Positions 21,103-25,066 of a DNA stretch of 25,066 bases are shown here, one piece after another. Source of the DNA: Pseudomonadota bacterium (GTDB lineage Bacteria > Pseudomonadota > Gammaproteobacteria > Burkholderiales > JABEVD01); contig JAJZPK010000005.1 in the NCBI GenBank assembly GCA_021811205.1, forward strand, positions 1-25,066, given 5' to 3'. The notes under the pieces were generated by a model that was not told the origin of the DNA, did not search any database, and saw nothing but the letters and a program-made list of their open reading frames with translations. Made by a program: the position numbers and the translations under genes. Numbering within the stretch: the stretch's first letter is position 1; each line of letters begins with the position of its first letter.

Positions 21103-21284
21103 TCGGCGCAGCCGATCATACTGATCAAAGCGTAATTGCTCGCCTCGATGCTAGGTTGCATCAACTGCGGGATGAACGCTCAGCCTTGCATTATGACAAT
21201 CACGACGCGATCGAGCGGGTGCTGAACGAATATGGTCCTATCCTCAAAAACGGGTATTCGATGCTGCACGGACAGGCTTCATAG
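21096..21284 (+). CDS. Possible small protein (62 residues), doubtful
   Basis: An open frame from a TTG without an obvious ribosome site. The encoded R-L-H-Q-L-R-D-E-R-S-A-L-H-Y-D-N-H-D-A-I-E-R-V-L-N-E-Y-style helix looks like real protein (N-E-Y-G-P-I-L-K-N at its end). It may be the tail of a gene whose 5' part was lost, or a small mobile-element protein. It overlaps the divergent gene by seven bases. Confidence 0.3.
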   Translation: MAIGAADHTDQSVIARLDARLHQLRDERSALHYDNHDAIERVLNEYGPILKNGYSMLHGQAS

Positions 21285-21401
21285 ACGCAATTGTGCCCGT
21301 TCCAGACATCAATTTACCGTCCAGAGCGGCTAATTGTATAGCTGCTTTGCCTGGAATCCAGACGGTAAACTGGGTTGAACTGTAGCCATGCAGCGCAAGA
21401 A
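21285..21401. other. Non-coding stretch with inverted repeats before the fluoride operon
   Basis: No gene is seen here. TTTACCGTC (21313-21321) and GACGGTAAA (21361-21369) are a perfect 9-bp inverted repeat 39 bases apart. A second pair, CCATGCA (21386-21392) and TGCATGG (21403-21409), overlaps the putative promoter -35 box. They could be operator half-sites, a structured RNA or recombination debris; nothing distinguishes these from the sequence alone. Confidence 0.4.
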
Positions 21402-21430
21402 TTGCATGGACCGCTGGCACTGGGTATACT
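21402..21430 (+). promoter_or_regulatory. Putative sigma-70 promoter for the fluoride operon
   Basis: TTGCAT (21402-21407), a 17-base spacer and TATACT (21425-21430; five of six consensus). Transcription would start near 21437, a few bases before the fluoride aptamer, which is where a riboswitch-controlled promoter should lie. The -35 box is only a three-of-six match. Confidence 0.5.
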
Positions 21431-21444
21431 GAGATGGACTCATC

Positions 21445-21494
21445 GGAGATGGCATTCCTCCGCATAACCGCCCCTAGGGCTGATGATGCCTACT
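21445..21494 (+). promoter_or_regulatory. Fluoride riboswitch (crcB motif aptamer)
   Basis: The sequence begins GGAGATGGCATTCCTCC, continues with ATAACCGCC and a short hairpin GCCC-CTA-GGGC, and ends CTGATGATGCCTAC. These are the conserved blocks of the crcB-motif fluoride riboswitch. GGCAT (21451-21455) can pair with ATGCC (21486-21490), and GGAG with CTCC forms the second helix. It lies upstream of crcB, its most common target, with a terminator overlapping its 3' end. Identity is firm from motif and context. Confidence 0.93.
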
Positions 21495-21526
21495 GGTTTC
21501 CCGGAACGGGAAAGGGTAGGCATTTT
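21487..21526 (+). terminator. Expression-platform terminator of the fluoride riboswitch
   Basis: TGCCTAC (21487-21493) pairs with GTAGGCA (21516-21522), and inside this TTTCCCG (21497-21503) pairs with CGGGAAA (21507-21513) around a GAA loop; TTTT follows at 21523. The outer 5' arm uses bases 21487-21490 that are also needed for aptamer helix GGCAT/ATGCC. Fluoride binding should therefore block the terminator and switch the operon on. Confidence 0.85.
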
Positions 21527-21571
21527 GGCTTTTCCTTCGTTCCGGCCTCGAATTCGCATGAAAGGAACGAA

Positions 21572-21967
21572 ATGGGATTATACGGTTTAATTTCAGTCGG
21601 CGTAGGTGCTGCCATCGGCGCATGGCTTAGGTGGTGGCTCGGCGTCATGCTCAACCCCCTTTTTCCTACGCTTCCTCCCGGAACGCTCGCCGCCAACCTG
21701 CTGGGCGGCTATCTAATCGGCCTTGCCGTCGCTTTCTTTGCGCAACATCCCGGTTTGCCGCCCGAGATCAGGCTACTCGTCGTTACGGGCCTTCTCGGTG
21801 GGCTGACAACCTTTTCGACATTCTCGGCCGAGGTGGTAACGCTCTTTTCCAGATCGGAATATCTTTGGGGGAGCATCGAGGCCGGAGTTCATCTCTTCGG
21901 ATCTTTCACCATGACAGCACTCGGTATGCTGACGATCAATTTGCTCAAGAGCGTAGGAAAATCGTGA
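21572..21967 (+). CDS. crcB: CrcB/Fluc fluoride ion channel
   Basis: A 131-residue protein of four membrane helices that works as a dual-topology dimer and lets F- leave the cytoplasm. Family marks are G-A-A-I-G-A-W-L-R-W-W, G-T-L-A-A-N-L-L-G-G-Y-L-I-G and G-L-L-G-G-L-T-T-F-S-T-F-S-A-E (pore Phe residues and the central sodium-site segment). The ATG at 21572 is chosen: AAAGGA lies upstream and the conserved protein starts there; the open frame further upstream crosses the riboswitch. Its TGA overlaps the next start as GTGA. Confidence 0.95.
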   Translation: MGLYGLISVGVGAAIGAWLRWWLGVMLNPLFPTLPPGTLAANLLGGYLIGLAVAFFAQHPGLPPEIRLLVVTGLLGGLTTFSTFSAEVVTLFSRSEYLWGSIEAGVHLFGSFTMTALGMLTINLLKSVGKS

Positions 21968-22329
21968 CAGAATGCCCATTCTGCAGCCCGGAAGGGATAC
22001 TCTTGCGAAACAAGCTGGCGCATGTCCGCGAGGACAAGTTCCCGGTCAGTCCAGGCCATCTGCTCATCATCCCCGAACGACATATCTCGGATTATTTCGA
22101 CACCACGTGGGAGGAAAAAATGGCGATGAATACCTTGCTTGAGGACGCCAGGCTACATCTCGATTACCATCATCGTCCTGATGGCTACAACATAGGCATC
22201 AACATCGGCGCATTTGCAGGGCAGACAATCCCGCATGTTCATATCCACCTGATTCCGCGTTACAAGGGCGACATGCCAGATCCGCGCGGTGGCGTGAGAG
22301 GTGTAATTCCAGAAAAGCAATCCTATTGA
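21964..22329 (+). CDS. HIT-family nucleotide hydrolase
   Basis: A 121-residue protein with the histidine-triad motif H-V-H-I-H-L-I-P-R (about 95-103) and the N-terminal C-P-F-C of many HIT enzymes, which hydrolyse or transfer nucleotide phosphates (for example AMP-lysine or dinucleoside polyphosphates). The GTG at 21964 overlaps the crcB stop and gives a normal HIT N-terminus (T-E-C-P-F-C). It sits inside the fluoride operon, so it should be induced by fluoride; whether it relieves a fluoride-sensitive step or merely travels along is unknown. Confidence 0.9.
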   Translation: MTECPFCSPEGILLRNKLAHVREDKFPVSPGHLLIIPERHISDYFDTTWEEKMAMNTLLEDARLHLDYHHRPDGYNIGINIGAFAGQTIPHVHIHLIPRYKGDMPDPRGGVRGVIPEKQSY

Positions 22330-22341
22330 AAAGGAATCGAA

Positions 22342-22662
22342 ATGAAAGGAACCTATCTCAAGTTTTATGTGCATGAAAGCAGGCATCACCATCACTTCCT
22401 GCTCTACGAATGGCTGCTGGAGGAAGCAAAGAAGCTTGGCATTCAGGGAGGCTCGGCCTTCAAGGCTGTTGCTGGTTTCGGGAGAAATGGCGTGCTGCAC
22501 GAGGACCATTTTTTCGAGCTTGCCGGAGATCTTCCCCTCGAAGTCGTTTTCGTTGTCAACGATGAACAGGCGGAGCGCCTGATCGAACTGATCAGAGGCG
22601 AAAAGATCCAGCTTTTTTATGTCCGCATGCCTGCAGAATTCGGAATATTGAATGGCAGCTGA
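22342..22662 (+). CDS. DUF190 protein, fluoride-operon accessory
   Basis: A 106-residue protein of the DUF190 family, often encoded beside crcB. The sequence opens M-K-G-T-Y-L-K-F-Y-V-H-E and contains G-x-x-G-G-S-A-F-K-A-V-A-G-F-G. It has a PII-like alpha/beta look (small, charged, with a long loop), which suggests a nucleotide-sensing regulator, but that is inference. AAAAGGAA precedes the ATG. Its stop overlaps the next gene by 11 bases, so the operon continues. Confidence 0.88.
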   Translation: MKGTYLKFYVHESRHHHHFLLYEWLLEEAKKLGIQGGSAFKAVAGFGRNGVLHEDHFFELAGDLPLEVVFVVNDEQAERLIELIRGEKIQLFYVRMPAEFGILNGS

Positions 22663-23047
22663 TGCTTACTGCCCGAACTGCTTTGCCATGATCCCTGTCG
22701 GAGTTTCGGTCTGTCCTGCATGTTCTGTAGTCATCTCAGACATTTCGGATAGGAATTTCCGCCAGAAACTCCTCCATGCACTAGACCATCCGCTCGACGA
22801 TGTGCGCATGCGTGCCATCATTGCTCTGGGGCTTCGGGGCGAAGAAGATGCGGCATTGCCACTTGCTGAATGCGCGTTGCGCCACCCGACGAATATCGAG
22901 GAAGGGCTTGAGGTGGTCTCGAAGTTGAGTAATTTCGCGCCATCGCCTGATGTTCTTCTGGCGCTTCGGATGCTTTCGAATCACAAGGCACATGCCATAC
23001 AGGAGGCGGCAATCAAGGTGATGCGATTATTTTTGAAGCAAAATTAA
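22652..23047 (+). CDS. Zinc-ribbon/HEAT-repeat protein of the fluoride operon
   Basis: A 131-residue protein. Two C-P-x-C pairs (Cys7/10 and Cys21/24) form a probable zinc ribbon; the rest is helical, with HEAT-like repeats (D-D-V-R-M-R-A-I-I-A-L-G-L-R-G, then A-I-Q-E-A-A-I-K-V-M-R-L-F-L). Such proteins usually bind other proteins. The gene overlaps DUF190 by 11 bases, so it is translated with it. I do not recognise it as a known fluoride-response protein. A 6-bp hairpin (CGCACG-TCAG-CGTGCG, 23063-23078) lies just after but lacks a T-run. Confidence 0.8.
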   Translation: MAADAYCPNCFAMIPVGVSVCPACSVVISDISDRNFRQKLLHALDHPLDDVRMRAIIALGLRGEEDAALPLAECALRHPTNIEEGLEVVSKLSNFAPSPDVLLALRMLSNHKAHAIQEAAIKVMRLFLKQN

Positions 23048-23109
23048 AGACCTTTGTGCACTCGCACGTCAGCGTGCGCTGCCGTACCGGAAAGATGCGG
23101 GCTAGTCAT

Positions 23110-23397
23110 TCAGTTGGCACCTCCACCCGAATACCTGCCCTTGAATCGCTGGTAGCCCAATCGGCCGCTTCTGGCACAACCCAGCCCCATCATTTCCAAA
23201 TAGGTGAAATGGGGCGAGATATCCGCCTTATTCACAGTTTCTGTGGGTAAGTCGATCTGGATCGGAAAAAATTGCGAACAGATCAACGTAGTTTCTGGAA
23301 AGAGCAGAAACCGGGCATCCCATTCATTACCTACGTCGCAAATTCCGCTACCGCTCCTTATCGTTCCGCCTCTCTGGATCAGATCGCACGGAGACAT
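23110..23397 (-). CDS. Hypothetical protein overlapping the relaxase 3' end
   Basis: A 95-residue frame starting at an ATG with AGGGGA six bases upstream, overlapping the relaxase 3' end by 50 bases in another frame. The product (F-P-E-T-T-L-I-C-S-Q-F-F-P-I, then S-P-H-F-T-Y-L-E-M-M-G-L-G-C-A-R) looks protein-like outside the overlap and ends G-G-G-A-N. Not recognised. It fills most of the gap between the HEAT-repeat gene and the relaxase. Confidence 0.4.
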   Translation of the reverse strand: MSPCDLIQRGGTIRSGSGICDVGNEWDARFLLFPETTLICSQFFPIQIDLPTETVNKADISPHFTYLEMMGLGCARSGRLGYQRFKGRYSGGGAN

Positions 23398-24616
23398 CTT
23401 TCCCCTGAGAAACCTTATCTGCTTGTGGGCGGTGCCGCAATAACCTCTCAAGTTTTTCTTGAAACACCGCCTTCCCTTCAGCCAGGAAAGCTTTTCGTTC
23501 TTCAGAAACACCAGGTCGCGATGCCTCCCGCTCGATCGCGGCAATCATCGTCGAGAAAATGAATTCATACTGCCGCGATAGGTTTCCGGGGTATAGTCTT
23601 TCTGCTTCAGCCACGACTTTTTCATGAGTCACGCCACCGAATCCAACAGGGTTAACGTTCTTCACGCCTTCGACTGCCAATACCGCTTCATCTTCCGGGG
23701 CTTGGTTATGCTCCTCCTCGATCGCGGCCAGCTTGAATTGAAGCTGGCGAATTTCGGCTGCTTCTTCCCACCGCTCGACAACCACGCTGCTTTCGATCTT
23801 GGTTCTGTCTCTCCTGAAAATCTGCGTCAAGGCCGGACCCAATTTCGGCTGAGGAAGCTTGTCGATGCCACGTGCAAGATAGCTGCGATGATCGACTCTC
23901 GCATCTATCCCTGCCTTTTGCAGCGCATGATTTGCGAGCGCAGCATAGCGCTCCCGCCAAAACTTGATTTCCTCCGGCCCCTGCCCTTTGTCATCAAGCT
24001 CGCGAGTTTTCTTCCCAAGACCATCCATCGTGATTCTGCGTGTGGTAGCTAACAAATGAGCATGATACGAGACATACCCTTTCTCGCTCCCATCGAAATT
24101 TTTCGGGTCATCCTTGTGAATCGAGAAATCAACAACGACCTGGTGCCGCTCTGCAATTTCATGGGAAAGCTCACGCACAAGCGAGACAGCTTGAAGTTCG
24201 CTCAAACCCCGTGGAACTGAAACCTGCCATTCCCGCGCAACGCGGGAATTTCCCCTGGTTTCTTTCTTCTCTGCTTCATTCCACAAAATCGAGCGATCAT
24301 ACGCCCATGACGGCGCACCAGCAGGGGCCACGATTTCAGACAACTCGACGCGCTGCTTTCTCCGGTAATCATGGGTGGTTCCCGTCCTTTCATCCACCAA
24401 AACGTCGCCCGCACGGTAAGCAGCAGCCGCCACAGCCGACTCACCTTTAGCACGACTTTTGACGGAAACCGAGAGGCGAAAGTTAGGTTGAGGGGCACGC
24501 CCACCAGATGAAGATCCTCCAATCTTATCGGGGCGAGCCGAAAAGAAAATTGAGCCCACCCTGGGCCGCCTTCCCCTTACTTTCCACTCATCAAACCAGC
24601 TATCGTTTTTCTTCAC
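23348..24616 (-). CDS. MobA/MobL-family (MOBQ) relaxase
   Basis: A 422-residue DNA-nicking relaxase that starts transfer by cleaving oriT and staying bound to the 5' end. Motif I is S-A-V-A-A-A-A-Y-R-A-G with the likely nucleophile Tyr67. The metal-binding histidines are His167 (D-F-S-I-H) and the H-A-H pair 185/187 (Y-H-A-H-L-L-A-T-T-R). The C-terminal half is charged and helical. The start is GTG at 24616; about 45 residues before F-R-L-S-V-S-V-K exceed the usual N-terminus, so an internal GTG (24559) is possible. No replication or mating-pore gene is present, so this serves mobilization only. Confidence 0.92.
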   Translation of the reverse strand: MKKNDSWFDEWKVRGRRPRVGSIFFSARPDKIGGSSSGGRAPQPNFRLSVSVKSRAKGESAVAAAAYRAGDVLVDERTGTTHDYRRKQRVELSEIVAPAGAPSWAYDRSILWNEAEKKETRGNSRVAREWQVSVPRGLSELQAVSLVRELSHEIAERHQVVVDFSIHKDDPKNFDGSEKGYVSYHAHLLATTRRITMDGLGKKTRELDDKGQGPEEIKFWRERYAALANHALQKAGIDARVDHRSYLARGIDKLPQPKLGPALTQIFRRDRTKIESSVVVERWEEAAEIRQLQFKLAAIEEEHNQAPEDEAVLAVEGVKNVNPVGFGGVTHEKVVAEAERLYPGNLSRQYEFIFSTMIAAIEREASRPGVSEERKAFLAEGKAVFQEKLERLLRHRPQADKVSQGKDVSVRSDPERRNDKER

Positions 24617-24654
24617 TTGGCCGTTTCCAATGAAATTTCACTGCGCACCGCGCG

Positions 24655-24687
24655 GCAAACTCGATAGAGTTTGCGTAAGCGCGCTAT
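24655..24687 (+). other. Putative origin of transfer (oriT) with nic site
   Basis: GCAAACTC (24655-24662), loop GATA, GAGTTTGC (24667-24674): a perfect 8-bp inverted repeat. After one base comes TAAGCGCGCTAT (24676-24687), which matches the RSF1010-type nic region TAAGTGCGCCCT at nine of twelve positions. An inverted repeat directly upstream of TAAGNGCG is how MOBQ oriTs are built. It lies 39 bases in front of a MOBQ relaxase gene. If nicked as in RSF1010, cleavage would be between 24683 and 24684 and the relaxase gene would enter the recipient last. Confidence 0.75.
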
Positions 24688-25066
24688 TCTCTTCGTTCAT
24701 AGCAATATACTCCTCGAGAAATTTGGGCACAAGGGGGCTTGGCTGCGCCAGAAATCAATAGTCTCAAGCAAGGTGGAGGAAATTAAAGCGCATCTGCTAC
24801 GGGTAAAAAATCCTGGAAAAATTGACTTTCATAGCAGATTGGCCGATAATTTTAGTGTCTCAACAACAGGGATTTACCCAAATGGACAGTTACCCTAGTC
24901 GATCTAGGAAGTAATCAGCGGGAACCGCGGCAAGAGTCCACCTCATTCCACCGTCCCGCTGAAAAAGCGGGACGGTGCATCCAGCAGTACCCAGATCACC
25001 TCCCAATAGCGCCGGAAAGATTGTTTCCCGTTTCGGGAAATTGTTGTCGCCTTTCAGTCTTGCATC
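24688..25066. other. Apparent non-coding stretch right of oriT, with two hairpins
   Basis: No convincing gene is seen. CACCGTCCCGCT (24949-24960) and AGCGGGACGGTG (24966-24977) form a perfect 12-bp stem with loop GAAAA, no T-run after it. TTTCCCG (25024-25030) and CGGGAAA (25034-25040) form a second 7-bp stem; the same arm sequences occur in the riboswitch terminator at 21497-21513. The region may hold relaxase promoters, single-strand initiation structures or terminators of genes beyond the window. Confidence 0.5.

Larger units (their letters stand above)
18401..25066. mobile_element. Integrative and mobilizable element (right end outside window)
   Basis: The span begins at the tRNA-Leu(UAA) att copy and contains a tyrosine integrase, a toxin-antitoxin-like pair, small unknown genes, a fluoride-resistance operon, a MobA/MobL relaxase and an oriT-like site. 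No conjugation pore genes (VirB/Tra) are visible, so it would need a helper for transfer. The boundaries are inferred: the left end from the tRNA fragment, the right end not reached. Confidence 0.75.

Noticed and set aside
24671..24898. A 75-residue frame starting with TTG right of the relaxase
   Set aside because: Its start lies inside the oriT inverted repeat, there is no Shine-Dalgarno and the product shows no domain character.

Overview
The window looks like a betaproteobacterial chromosome, possibly from the Nitrosomonadales/Gallionellales group. The clues are moderately GC-rich DNA, queA-tgt-yajC-secD-secF synteny, a System I (Ccm) cytochrome c maturation cluster, a nudJ-mnmA pair and small secreted His/Lys-rich proteins. 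The lineage is inferred from gene content only.

Left part, 1-17650, is core chromosome. It opens with the end of ccmE and then ccmF-ccmG-ccmH-ccmI, joined by 4-base ATGA overlaps, which together build c-type cytochromes. A cold-shock gene follows, sharing a terminator with convergent icd. Next comes a patch of three small secreted proteins: one with three copies of a Trp/Cys/Gln motif, and two paralogous His/Lys-rich peptides. Then come nudJ-mnmA (tRNA 2-thiolation), a glutathione S-transferase, purB, a DedA-family membrane protein, secF, secD, yajC, tgt and queA (preprotein translocation plus queuosine tRNA modification on one minus-strand run), tRNA-Leu(CAA), a secreted protein of unknown function and a DUF192 protein.

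Middle part, 17650-18470, is scarred by integration. Two degenerate copies of the 3' half of a tRNA-Leu(UAA) gene lie about 745 bp apart and bracket a higBA toxin-antitoxin locus. In that locus the toxin has lost its start codon, its stop codon and a conserved arginine, so it now reads in frame into the antitoxin.

Right part, 18401-25066, is best read as an integrative and mobilizable element (IME) whose far end lies beyond the window. It has a tyrosine integrase directly beside the second tRNA fragment, an AT-rich toxin-antitoxin-like pair with a possible ADP-ribosyltransferase fold, and uncharacterised small genes. Its main cargo is a fluoride-resistance operon under a fluoride riboswitch: crcB, a HIT hydrolase, DUF190, and a zinc-ribbon/HEAT protein. 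A MobA/MobL (MOBQ) relaxase follows, with an oriT-like site just upstream of it: a perfect 8-bp inverted repeat next to a TAAGCGCG nic-like sequence. A mobilizable, riboswitch-controlled fluoride-resistance island is the most interesting feature of the window.
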